Shown piece by piece: positions 24,726 to 36,800 of a DNA stretch of 64,000 bases. The stretch's first letter is position 1. Each line of letters starts with the position of its first letter. The DNA lies in contig CM029384.1 of assembly GCA_017165825.1 (NCBI GenBank), positions 20,770,529 through 20,834,528 of the forward strand. The letters run 5' to 3'. The translations under genes were made by a program, and so were the position numbers. Origin of the DNA: Hepsetus odoe (taxonomy: Eukaryota > Chordata > Actinopteri > Characiformes > Hepsetidae). The notes under the pieces are model-generated. The model saw only the letters and a program-made list of their open reading frames with translations. It made no database searches and was not told the DNA's origin.

Positions 24726-25258
24726 CAGGTTATGGGACTCACGCTTGATGTGATGAATTTATTCTTGAGCTTTGAGATGGGTATTTATTTGCTTTTGCTA
24801 CTTGCGGAGCGACAGGGGTTAATTTATTGAGTTCGTGCACATATTTATTTATTTATTGAAACGATGAGGACTGTGTGACGTTTGATGCTTATTTGATCAG
24901 TCCGATCAAATAGGAAAGAGCAGGGAACACGGAGTCTCCTCCGAACGGCAGGGTTTGACCGTCATTGTGTTTTTGTTTTTTTCTTTTTTGTCCCGTGTCA
25001 GATGAATTGGCCCAAGCTGTTTCTTTTTCGTTTTTGTTTTTTTTTGTTTTTTTTGCTGAGGCTGCGAGCTTTTGTCACACTCCCCCATTTCTGGTAGGCA
25101 CTCTGTTGAGCTGTGGCAGAGAAAAAATAAAAAGCCTTTGGCCTCACTGACAGACTGACCTCAGAGGGACCCGGCGGGGGCGGGGGGGTCATTGACCATG
25201 AATCAATTTAATTCATTCATTTTTTACAATTGTGAATTATTAAATAAACATTAATATG

Positions 25259-25476
25259 CAGTTGTATGCAAAAGTTTTAACACCCCATGTCCAGTGACAT
25301 GTCATTTGCTGAGTTTGAGAAATTGGGAAAAAAAATCTAATTATGCTCTAACTTTTTAAAAGCCCCATATTATGTGTTTTTTTAATTGATTTTCTATTGT
25401 ATTTTAATGTAATTTTGACAAATGAACGAGGCGTCATTTCACCTGAAACACCCAAACTTTTGTGTACAATTGTGGA
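25259..25476. mobile_element. MITE with Tc1-like ends
   Basis: The left CAGTTGTATGCAAAAGTTTT and the right end (CCACAATTGTACACAAAAGT then TTGGGTGT on the other strand) form imperfect inverted termini of about 25 bp around an AT-rich, non-coding interior of about 215 bp. Confidence 0.5.
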
Positions 25477-25479
25477 AAA

Positions 25480-28400
25480 CAGACGAAAACACCACTTTTC
25501 TTTTTAGCTTTTATTTTGGCCCAGAATGAATAGAACTGCTACATGTTTTATTTTATCCTATAACAGCTTGTTTTGTTCTGGTTTTTAACCAAACCTGTGT
25601 CATTACGCTGGTTGCTACATAACAACGGTCCCTTTACTGTAATCTGATGGAATTACTTTTTTCGGCAGAAGAAACTGCCATCATTAAAGGCACATTTGAA
25701 AAAAATTAATGATCAGGGCATCTTTCCTTTCCTTTTAACTCTCAAATCTGTAAGACCAGAATACCAAAGGTCATTTACTTGACCCCTTGATTTCATGACC
25801 AAATCACATCTATTATGAAAGATTCAAAATCAATGCAGCTGAATCCCCTTCATTCAGATAGGTGCGTTTCTCCACCACTATATTCCTTAGCGTTCCTTCC
25901 TGCCGAAGCCAGAGTGAATTTGTGCTAAGAGTGCTTTTGGCAGTGTATCCAGGCTTATAACATGCTGTGCCAATTCAACTGACTGAGGCTGGTGTCAGGC
26001 CTTCTTTCCTGTTTCTTTTTTAACCAGAAAGAACCATGTTGCAGTATTATTACACCCGCTAGCTCTCTGCAAAGGAGGATGGGTTTTCATCCTCAGCTGA
26101 AGCCTGAAATGAAACAGGCCATCAAAGGGTTCTGTCCTTCCATCGCCTCATCCCTCCATTCACACGGTCAGCAAGAGCCATTAAAAATGCTATACAGAGA
26201 AAATATACTTATATATCGCTAGTGAGAAATATTATATGAAACTCTTCATAGGGAAGACAATAATAAAGGTTAAAAGGCCATGTAGTTTTCAGTCGTTTTT
26301 GCATGGAATGAGGATTTACAAATGGGGAAAGATTGTGCTCTTTCCCTTTTAGCAGCAAGCGGAATATTACTGCTCTTAAACCCCTGCACTAACCCCCAGC
26401 CTGGCCTATTAATAAGGAACACAGACTTTATGAGAAATCACAGATTCTTGCAGACTCTCAAAACAACACTTAATGTGTGAAACTTTCTGCGCATTCGAAA
26501 AAGTGCCAGCTTATAATTTCTGCAAAAAGAACGCCAGGATTTTACCAACGAGTCTCTGTCGGCTTATAATGGAAGCCAATTGGCAGTTGCTTCAGCTGTA
26601 AGAGTGTCGGTCCACTCAGTGGATCAACTCGTTTTCTGATCTTTAAATAAGTACAGACGAACGGATATGATTGTCTGTGGTAATTGATTGATAGGTTTGG
26701 ATAAAAAGTGCTCTTTTATTGGGCGATTCCAGTTTTCCGAAAGTCTGCCTAATGCAAATATGAAGATGTAATCATTCAGAGTGGTTTGATGTGAAGTGCT
26801 CCATTCTGCAGAAACGTATCTGCTCAAACGTGTTCACGGTAGAAAATTTGAATGGGTGAAATGGTTACAAATCGGATTTTGTGATAGGCTAATTTTTCAG
26901 GTTTAGGTTTGGCTTGGGTTTGTCAAAAGAGAGAGCTTGAGTAGTGGGTGAATGTACCTCTCTGAGAAACGATGGATGATGAGAGGGGTATGTTGAGTTG
27001 GTGGAGATCAAAATGGGTCTTTAACTTGCTTGATTCTTGCAGAACTTTAAGATGGGCTGACCATCGATTGATCTAAGGAGGATCTTAGTGAGCATTTCCA
27101 CAAAAATGTACTGATTATAAACACTGTGAGTGTTACAGATGTGCAAAATAGTTTATTCCATTAGACATTTTCACTCAATTAAGTGATGAACCAGTTCTTT
27201 TAGAAGCACCATGTCGCAAAACCATGGCTGGGGGTGGTGTGTTAAGTGAATTTGGAACAATATGACCAACAGCGGTCAAACATGAGGAGCTAGAGGCTTC
27301 ACGTGAGCCTTCGGCCTCCTGGCACTGGTGGTATGGTGATGGCATGGGCTCTAACTAGATGGTGGAACCGAACATGACTTAATTAGAGAGAAAATTAGAA
27401 AATAAATCCCCCAAAACCACTCAGGAGACATGAAAACTTGTTAGTGTTTGGGCGCACTCTTGTTAGTGCGATGAAAAGCAGTTGACCAAAAGATATGCTT
27501 GTATATCGTCTTTTAGCGATGAATTCCATCAGCTGTGGATAGTAGAAACCAGGGTTGATCTACAGTCCTACTGTGTGCAATGAGCTAGCATCAAAGACGT
27601 GTTCATACAGGCCTCTTGCAAGAACAGTACCAGGTCTTTAGTGTGTAAAAGCCCTGCTAAATAGTTTTTGTGCCATTTTTATTATTTTTTTTAGTAAAGC
27701 TGGCCATGCTCTATTGATTTCGTTCCATTACAGAAATCACAGATCTACTCTATAGAATTTTTTCATGATTTTTTTTTTTTAATTATCTATTTTTTATGTA
27801 TTTTTGGAAGGCAAAGCCCCATGAATAGTCCTTTCTTGTGCTGAAATCATTTCTATAGCTTGTCACATGCATTCTGGTGAGTCGTCACTTTCCAACCACC
27901 GGGCCGCTCTTCATCGACTCCAGCCGTGCTGTAGGATAAATCTGGGCCTGTATCAAAGTCCTGTCAAGCAGCTGAGGGACGTCTAGAGCATTAGCACAGT
28001 GAGATAATTATGAAACATCTGCTACTATGTCAAATATGTATGAAAATGTACATTTACTACTGAATCTATAGTAAGGTTTTATGCCATTCACACAGGGTCT
28101 GTACTGGAGCGGCGTTTCATTTTCGGTGCGACTGTGGTTGGACAGGCTTCTGAACTGGGTTAACTCTTACTGCCTCACACACTAACCGTCTCTCATGAAC
28201 CCGGGTTCTCACTCATGACCATGAAAAACCTTTTCTTTCTGCTTTTTTTTTCTGTAAATAATGCTGTAGTGATCCTAATTTAACCGGAAAAGCAGAATGC
28301 CTCCTCGACTCCATCTCATGGCTGCAGTGCCTTGTAAGACATGCGTTGTTGTTTTGAAATGGTTTGGTTTCAGTCTGCACCGTTTTAGTAAAAGTTGTAC

Positions 28401-29560
28401 AAAAGCAAAACCAAGACTCTGTCTCATTGATTACGTGTGTTTGTGTGTGCTAGCAGGTGTTGGAGTGTGTGTTGTGGTACACAAACGTCTGAATATGTCG
28501 AGCTGCTGCTGTAAAAAATGTCCTCTCAGTCTGCAAAATCCATAATCCAGTTGCGGCACGTAATAACTGATGACAGACATTTCAGAAATGTATTTTTACT
28601 AAATTTATTCGGGCCTTTTGGGTGTTTCTCCACCTTTTGCCTGATGAGCACTGGGATGGGCTCTAGCCCCAACTATGCTCTGGTTAGGATGAGGCTCAGA
28701 CGATGGCTGCATTGATGGATGTAAGGATGATCGGATGGATCAATTGAACTACATTCAGGGTTGATGAGAAAAAGTGTAAATTGCTGGCCTACCTTTCACT
28801 TTCTGTAACATCCATGGCATCTCCATCATAGGGTTTCCTTCATTTAAATAGAAACTATTGTTAACCAAAGGAAACTGTGACAAGAAAATCCAACTGATAA
28901 CCTTTCTCTCAACGTGCACATTCACATAAAAATTTGTCCTACAGCCCTGTACAAAAAAATTCAATCTAAGGTTTTCAGGTTGGCCAACTGGCAGCGTGTT
29001 TTATTAGCACGTGTTACATAAATGTCCTGCACAGGATTTTTCAATACATTTAGCTGCCCAGTCAGGCCTGTGCTCCAAGTTGAAACCACACAGGGAGCCC
29101 ACTCTCCTCCTGAGATTGGCTTCGCTCTCCCTGCTCTCACCACAGTCCAGCGGAAGCCGTCCCTCTGTTTGGTGTGGAATAAAGGTGGAGAGGAGAAGGC
29201 TGGTGGGTTACATCAAAGGGAGAATGGCAGTCTTAAGGTCTATTTAAGGATTTTAAGCCCTAAGAGACTGCAGCCTGGCCACAATGCTTCCAGCCCATAT
29301 ATGGCATTACTGTGTTCAAGCAGTGACTAGACTTAGTTTAGTCAAATTACATAATATCCCAATATTTTTGATTTGCAATATTTGCTTCTTTGGTTTTGCA
29401 CTAACTATGGGGCTAGTGTAATGAACAAGTAATGGAAGCATATACTCCACTAAATTGCACTAAGATTTTAACTTTTTTACATAAACCCAAATTGACATGT
29501 GTATAAGACGTGTATCTAAGGTATACAAGGACTGACATTATGTACTACTTTATGTAAATA
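25480..29560. other. Intergenic sequence downstream of fbxl16
   Basis: No recognised gene. Includes a worn interspersed-repeat fragment at 28640-28735 ending in GGATGG units and several T-rich runs. Short open frames (60-102 codons) show no family features. Confidence 0.5.
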
Positions 29561-29567
29561 ACCACTG

Positions 29568-29754
29568 GAGCAGTGATGGCCTAGTGCTTAGGGGATTGGC
29601 CTGAGGATCAGAAGGTCATTGGTTGGAATCCCAAATCAATAGTTTGCTTGAAGTACCCATGAGCCAGGTTCCGTCCCCATCACTGCTCCCTGGGCACAGG
29701 ATAAAGCTCCCCCAGGTTGCATTTTGTTGTGTTTCAAAGTGTGCTGTGCTGTGT
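29568..29754 (+). repeat. tRNA-derived SINE (family A), diverged
   Basis: GATGGCCTAGTGCTTAGGGG, GATCAGAAGGTCATTGGTTG and CCGTCCCCATCACTGCTCCC mark it. It ends at GTGTGCTGTGCTGTG without the CACTTT tail. Intergenic. Confidence 0.7.
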
Positions 29755-30039
29755 GAAGTCTGAACTTTGTACATTTGTCCATTGATGATCAAGGCAGTAA
29801 TCAAACTGGGAAAAAAGTCCATTCTATACAGTGTTTAAGTGTCCAAAAGTGTCCAGACAGTCCTTCTGATGAAGGCATTAAACTACTTAAAAGTACACCC
29901 GTTCCATGAAGTGCTCCAGTTGTTCATAGTTTATCTAAACTCCAAAGAAGTCACCCAGCCCTGATGGAGTGATAATGCCCTAACTGTTTTTGGAGTGATA
30001 ACTCACAAATTGACCCCATGGCTCAATGTAATTAAATCA

Positions 30040-30236
30040 TTTACATTTACGGCATTTAGCAGACGATCTTATCCAGAGCGACCTCCAATTCCTGATTTCA
30101 AGGACAGTCCCCCTGGAGCAACTTGGGGATAAGGGTTTTGCTCAGGAACCCATTGGTGGCACTGCTGGAGGTTGGATTCGAACCTGCAAACTCTTGGTCC
30201 ATAGGTCCACCATAGGTCCATATGGTCCACCACCCT
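30040..30236 (-). repeat. tRNA-derived SINE (family B)
   Basis: TTTACATTTACGGCATTTAG, GACGATCTTATCCAGAGCGA, GGGTTTTGCTCAGGAACCCA and GGATTCGAACCTGC match the copy at 13235. The head end carries a short local triplication of GGTCCA. Confidence 0.7.
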
Positions 30237-30350
30237 CAAAGCAATGTGATTTAAAGACTTCCTGGAAGAGTAAAGGCTGGTTTTAATAGCAAAGAGAGAA
30301 CAAACTCCCTATTAATAGAATCAATCAGATGCAGTATTGGTCGTACAAAT

Positions 30351-30530
30351 GAAAGTGAAAGTGAAAGTGACGATTTGTCATCCCTTAAACACAACACAAC
30401 ACTACACAACATAATGCATCATCAGTATTTAACCCATACACACCATGCTGCAGTGGCAGCCATATCCAGCACTCGGGGAACAGTGATGGGGATGATCAAG
30501 GGTACCTCAGGGTAACCTACTGGTCTGTGA
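30351..30530 (-). repeat. tRNA-derived SINE (family A), head missing
   Basis: It begins on the + strand with GAAAGTGAAAGTGAAAGTGA (the inverted CACTTT tail) and runs to GGGTAACCTACTGGTCTGTG. The tRNA-like head is lost. Confidence 0.7.
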
Positions 30531-30539
30531 ATTGCTTAT

Positions 30540-31930
30540 CAGGGCCATCACAAGTTGCCAGAATTTAATACGCTTCTATTCTCTGGAACAATACTGGAGA
30601 GATGGAACACTGTTCTTCCCAAAAGGAATAGCATCATAGCCCTTTTCCAGCAACATGGAACCAACTCACTTCTGGTTCAGGTAGAATTAAGTTCCAAAAC
30701 AAACTGGTCCTGAACCTGAAAAGACCTGAAAAGTTCCCAGCTAGAACATTAACATGGAGCCCAGTGGGAACTGAATGCTGGTAAACCAGATAAACCAGAT
30801 AGGATTATGGTTCAAAGAATCCCAAACAGATCACTGTTTATCAGGGATTGTTTAGATGATGGTAGGGATGTTGGCTCATCATGTTCAGCTGGACTGAGAT
30901 CTGTTGTCTGTGAAGAACACAGCATATTATATACATCATTTTCGCGCTCATGAAGCCACTGAGTGATCCACCAGGAAATCATCATGGGATAAAGGAGGTC
31001 AGAATAACTTTGTATTGATTAGCAGTTATCCTACCTTGAAAGCTGCAAGTTCACCTACAGCCAATCATAACAACTTGAACACCCCCCCCAACGTATGGGT
31101 CAAGCATTCATGCTTGTATTCTTGGTTCACGGCGTGTTGTGCTGTGTTTCACAATGACAAATAGTCACTTTCACTACGCTTACATTTGCACTCACCCGAG
31201 GAACCGCTGTACTTCCCTTCGCACCTACGTCACACTCATTAATTCTGGACCATCTACCAGAATTTAGTCTAAACACAGATTTCTTTCACTTTTTACTTTC
31301 ACTTTCACTTCAGATGTCAGTTTCTACTGAAACACTAGCCAATTTTTGTGAACCATTCCATGTCCTCCAATAACTAACTCTCACTTCTAGGTGTTGACCA
31401 GTGGAGGATGGACTCCCATTGGATCCTCTGAAGATTCCATCCGCCAGCTTAAGGGAGATTTTCTGTCTTGCTCACTAGGAGCTCAGACCATGAAAGCTGT
31501 TAGGTTGTCAAAATTGCTTTATAAATAAAACCGGCATGTCATAATAAAAAAAGAAAGAAGCTCCCAACCACCTTATGAGATGACAAGGTCTGACCAATCA
31601 AGAGCTCCACCCCAACAGTGACAATCATTTAATCATAAATCAATGGTGTTTACATAGATATTAATATTTATAACGTGGACATGATGAAGCTGTTAGTACA
31701 TGTTGCATAAAAGAAGGCAGAGGAAACAAGAACACAACCTGGGTACAGTAGCTTTCGCATGGAGAGGACAGTCAGATGCAGCATGTCTAAATTATTCACA
31801 ATTTCAATGACAGACAGTAAATGTACCTTTCAGAAAAATAGTTTGGACAGAGAACAGATTCTATGCTTAAGCTATGTTGCTATATGCTGCTCCTTCAGGA
31901 CACTTTTTAAATTTTTTTTCACTCCCTTTT
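30540..31930. other. Intergenic sequence between the convergent genes
   Basis: The segment 30640-30880 (CCCTTTTCCAGCAACATGGA, CCAACTCACTTCTGGTTCAG) looks like a worn non-autonomous DNA element. The rest is unassigned. Confidence 0.4.
31108..31178 (+). repeat. SINE family A tail fragment
   Basis: CTTGGTTCACGGCGTGTTGT, GCTGTGTTTCACAATGACAA and ATAGTCACTTTCACT are the 3' part only. Confidence 0.5.
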
Positions 31931-32602
31931 CTTTTATTAGCATAAGAAAGACCTAAACTGCACACTTGACACAGGGTTACATCATAAAAATATCTTTTTT
32001 TTTTTTTTTTTTTTTTGGTAATATTGCTCTTACATATCAAATGTTCATTACATCAATTCTTCCTCAGAAGCAGTAAAAAAGAAAAAAAAAAAAAAGCTAG
32101 AGTTAGAAACAGACGCTCTGATCCAAAAGTGAGCTTGGTAAAAAAAAAAAAAAAAAGCAAAAAAAAAATCTAATTAAACTTTTTTCTTTTATAAAAGGCC
32201 TAGAATTTTGAATAAAGTCAAAGAACAGTTCAAAAGGGACACAAACACTGTCTTCCGCTTTTCCTTTCTCATGTTTCTTGACATACTTCTTCGCACATCG
32301 TTATCATCTTCCTCGACATCATCATCATCATTATCATCACCACTTTCTTCGTTTCCTTTCTCAGGCTTCTTTTTTTTCTCTCCCCTAAAAACCCGACCCA
32401 TAATATAGACTCCTTTAAAAAATAGACTCATATATGATGTTTAAATGCTTTTACTTAGCAGGAATGTCTTTTAGTCAAACGTTCTCCACAAGTTTCTCTC
32501 TTTATGAAAATGTTCCACATGAGGACACCAAGGGCCCCAGGGCCCCTAGGGATGCAGGGGGATGAGGAGTGTGTGAGGAGTGCCCCCTCGTTTCGGCTCC
32601 AT
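31930..32602 (-). other. Probable septin 3' UTR
   Basis: Downstream of the septin stop on the - strand the sequence is low-complexity: a CTT/ATC-rich run at 32290-32370, A-runs at 32078-32165 and a T-run at 31990-32016. A - strand AATAAA (TTTATT at 31933-31938) is a possible poly(A) signal. Confidence 0.3.
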
Positions 32603-32762
32603 TCAGAGCTGGCTCTCGGCCTCGCTCTTTTCCCCAGTACCGTTCTCCAGGCTCAGAGCAGAAAAGCCCAGTCCATTGACATTACTCTCGTTCAGCCTCC
32701 TCACCCGGTACGTCTCATAGTGGATGTTGTGGGTGACATCCTTCAGATCTTGCAGGTGGGAC
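32603..32762 (-). CDS. sept12: septin last coding exon
   Basis: Starts after tttatag, encodes SHLQDLKDVTHNIHYETYRV, RRLNESNVNG and a short Ser/Glu-rich tail ending AESQL, then TGA at 32605-32603. There is no coiled coil. Confidence 0.92.
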
Positions 32763-33839
32763 CTATAAAGAACGAGACATTCTCAGTTCCTCTTGATTCA
32801 CAAATCATCTCGCATCAGCTGCTGCAAATTTTTAGGAAGTCTGTGATTGGAGGACAGTTGCTGTCCTAGACAACTACCTAGGGTGCCTAGAAACACCCCT
32901 GGAGTCCAGTGGAGTCCAGGGTCTGTATTATTTGCAGTGTCACCACATAAGCATATAATATAATCAGCTTGGAAATCCCTACTTTCTACATCATTTCTCC
33001 CAACTGTACAGTTTTCTCCTGTGTTCTGCAACAGGTTTGAGTCAGTGGATCTATTTTATTGAAACACTTTAGATAAAATCAACACTTACCTAATAAGGAG
33101 ATCTCTCAAGTTGGCAAACTCACAATGTGCAACATTTTCAACTGCAAATAAAGAAGCAAAGTTTGAGGAGTGAGACACTTCATGACACCACTAGATGGTA
33201 GTGTTGCATAAGACAAGTTGCATATGATCGTACACTTTGCGGTGGACTATTCTTGAGGCATACGAAGCACAAAACTCTGCCCAAAATCTCACCTTCTATG
33301 ATTCCCCATTTGGTTTTTCGGCCCAAGACCTTGTTCCCGTTCACCTGGTGCTCCTTGTCTGTTCCAACCACGGCGAAAGGGATGCTTTCCTAGAAGAAGA
33401 AAAGAAAAATTATATATGAATACACACTTTTGTAAGATTTGTCCTTTCAATAACACACACACATACACACATATATTATATTATATATATAAATATATAT
33501 TGGGCTGGCAACCTGTCCAGGGTGCGTCCCCCATCCTCACCCTGTGTGCGCTGGCTTGGACACCAGCACTCCCCCGCGACCCCATTTGGGACAAGCGGCA
33601 GATAATGGATGGATGGATGGAGATATATATATATCTCATCACAGGGCCTACATCTTCATTTTTATTATATTCATTTTGTAACGCTTAATACGTATACACA
33701 CATCCTATAATATGATGTATTGCTGTTAATGCCCAGTCTTACCCTGATCTTGTCGTTTAGTATCCTCTCCTCAGCATCCTCATCATATTCCTTCTGTGGA
33801 TAAACTCTGATCCCATTGGCCTGCAGGCCCTGTCTTATC

Positions 33840-33883
<44 letters not shown>

Positions 33884-36800
33884 CAGATATGTTTGCACAT
33901 GCACTCACACACAGACTCTCACATGCACACACACACACACAGTACTGCACTCCCTACGGGTGAAATATGGTCACTTCACTCCCTCTAGCTCATGCTGTTG
34001 TATTTTATGGGTCTAAAACCCCTGTGGCTTTTCTCAGCTGAGCTGTCACATGCTTACAATCAACCAGATCTGTACACTCTCAGAAAAAAAGGTACTGGGG
34101 TGGTACCTCTTAGTCACTAGGGTGGTTCACTCGAGGGTATGCCTTCAGTACTTTTACCTGGGAACATAACTCCATCATATTCCACTGTAGGTATATTTGT
34201 CAAGGTGGACTGACTCCTGTCCTAAAGGAAGGCTTTCTATTTTACTGCTGTAAAATGACTGTTGTAAATATCTCCCCTGGGAAAACTTTTTATCCTATAA
34301 ACTTGAACCTCCAGGACCATTTTTTTGGGAACATTTGCATTGTGTGCACCTTGAGGATCCTCTTATTTTCTGACAGTGTGGACATTATCGCCTGATTATA
34401 TCGATGCAGTTTGGCTGTCGTATACCAGTGCAAGTTTGGAGCATATAAGTAAATGCAAAAAAGTGATTCTACAAAAGAAAGCACTAAGGATTCCAATAAC
34501 ATCGATATCCAGAATAGCTCTTCGAGACGGAGAACTTGGCAAAAATAAAATAAATGGATAATTGTTTGCGAGGTTCAGGAGTGGCTGTAATGTACAGGGA
34601 TGCTATCAGGAGCATCACACACACCGTTCCCCCCGATCCATTTAGCTGAGAGAGAGAGAGAGAGAGAGAGACAGCGAGAGAGAACGAAAGAGAGAGAGAG
34701 AGAGACGGCTGCGGATAATGGTCTGAAATGACAGACTACATCATTAGGAGTGCTGTTTGGGGTGTATTGATAGGACACACACGGAGGCGCAGATATGGCT
34801 GGCCAAAAGCGCTCCGCTGGGAGAGCCTCTGGCATGAGGCCCAGACTGCAGCAGCAGAAGCTGTACATCAAATAATAGTAATAATAATCATAATTTATTT
34901 CATTTATAGCACACCTTTCTTTAAATGAAGTAAGGGGAAAAAAGAGCACAGAATGTGCCCAATTAAATAACACTTAAGAAAAGCATCTTGGCTTCATCTC
35001 AGCACCTCAGTACACGCACACGCACACACACACACACACACATGCAGACACAAAATGAGAATATAGCACTTTCTTCAAAAGTTTAAAGTACTGGGAAAAA
35101 AAACTAAAACAAAAAATTCAAATGACAACAAATAAGAACTTTTTTGCCCTTTATTGCATTACAAATTTCTAAACTAGACTATAACAGTATTATATATACT
35201 CCGAGTGTTAATATTACATCTATTGCCATTTAGCTATGGAGACAGAACAGCGCAATTCATATTTTTCACATTAGTGATTCCGCTCACCTTCTGTTTGAAC
35301 TCTAGCCTCTCTTCTATGGTCAGCGTGTCCGCTTTGGCGATAACAGGCACGATGCTTACGATCTTCCCCAACCTCTTCATGAACTCCACATCAATAGGGC
35401 GCAGCCTGCGGAACACCTGGGATCAGTAACTGAAGAGCCAAGCTAAACATAAAGTTTGAAAACTTCTCAGATTACGAGTTTTGGTGGATTTTCAGTCGAC
35501 CACACTCATGATGTTGTGAAAGGCCATCAGAGATCAGGCATTTTCAGAAACACTACATTGCAGGCACTATAAGAAAAGGCATGGAAGAGAAGTAGACATG
35601 TGTACAAGCTTCCCCACTTTCAGTCAGAGTAACAGTCTTTATACCTTATTTTTGCAACTCAGAAATCATAGATTGGAACAAATAACATTACTTTTACATC
35701 TGTATGGATTTATTTACCAAAAATGCCATTATTCTTAACGCATCTAATGTTTTCTAATCTTTATCCCCTAGAAAAGTGGTTTATCAGCAGGCCGTTAAGG
35801 TCATTTGGTACCAGGCTGTATAGAAATATTGATCCAATTCTTTTTTTTTTTTGATTATCAGTTTTGATTATGATACAGTACATCGAGCGAGCAAAAATGA
35901 GTAAAAAAACAAATATTTTTATGCACTTTGTTCTTAGCTGTTTCTTTGCTATTCTAAGCTATGAAAGTATTGTTTAACATGTAACCGGTCCATGGTGTAA
36001 AAAAGGTTGAGGACCACTAGAATTGAAAAGGCTGTTTAGTGGGCCATTAAAATGGACTGGGTGTAAAACACCTAGTGTAAGTGAAAGTGAAGTGAAAATG
36101 ACTATGCTTGTCATTGCGAGGTCACAGCACAGCACACAGTGAGCCGCAACGAAACTGGACCTCTGCATTTAACCCATGCAAACACCGTGCAGCTATTGAA
36201 GCGCCCGGGGAGCAGTGACGGGGACGGTACCTTGCTCAAGGGTACCTCAGGGCAACCTACTGGTAAGGGGTTTGATCCCAATAAATATGTGGTCCCTAAA
36301 TTACTTTGCAGCAGGGATAGGGAATGGAAAATACTTTTTTTGTAGACAGGGGGCTCCTCCAGAATTCACATCATAATGACTTGCAGGACGCCCAGCATTT
36401 AGCAGTGGAGGCTTTCAAGTGTTCTCAAATGTCTGCTGGAAACAAGTGGCCTCCCAGAGACCCATTCAACTGATATTTACTGTGTAAATGACCTCTGCTT
36501 TCACTGGCTACCCTCAATTCTAAAGTCCACCTGATAACTCGGGCCATGAGCTGCTTTTTCTGACATTTCTGCATAACTTTTTGAAGGACTTCAGAGCAAA
36601 TGGTGCATTTTGAAATGCAATAAAATGAAGCTGCATAAAGCTGCGACTCCCCCTAAGGCTATGAACAATCACAAAAGTCTAATGACTTCCTTTTTGAACT
36701 TTTTGATTCACTATATTCATGCTGTTTCATGCCGGTAGCCCAAGTAGGCCGAACGTTGCCAAGGTCACTGCAGTGCGGACCTCCGCAGATCAATGGACAG

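Larger units (their letters stand above)
21597..25145 (+). other. Probable fbxl16 3' UTR with alternative poly(A) signals
   Basis: No coding sequence is seen after the stop. AATAAA occurs at 22382-22387, 23838-23843 and 25126-25131. The last lies in gaaaaaataaaaagcc and would give a 3' UTR of about 3.5 kb; the first would give about 0.8 kb. The stretch also holds a long hairpin (24005-24120), a MITE (24613-24725) and T-rich runs around 24965-25060. The true end cannot be fixed from sequence alone. Confidence 0.4.

Noticed and set aside
31990..32165. Long T and A runs as possible processed-transcript tails
   Set aside because: No adjacent gene-like sequence or target duplication; they look like low-complexity 3' UTR sequence.
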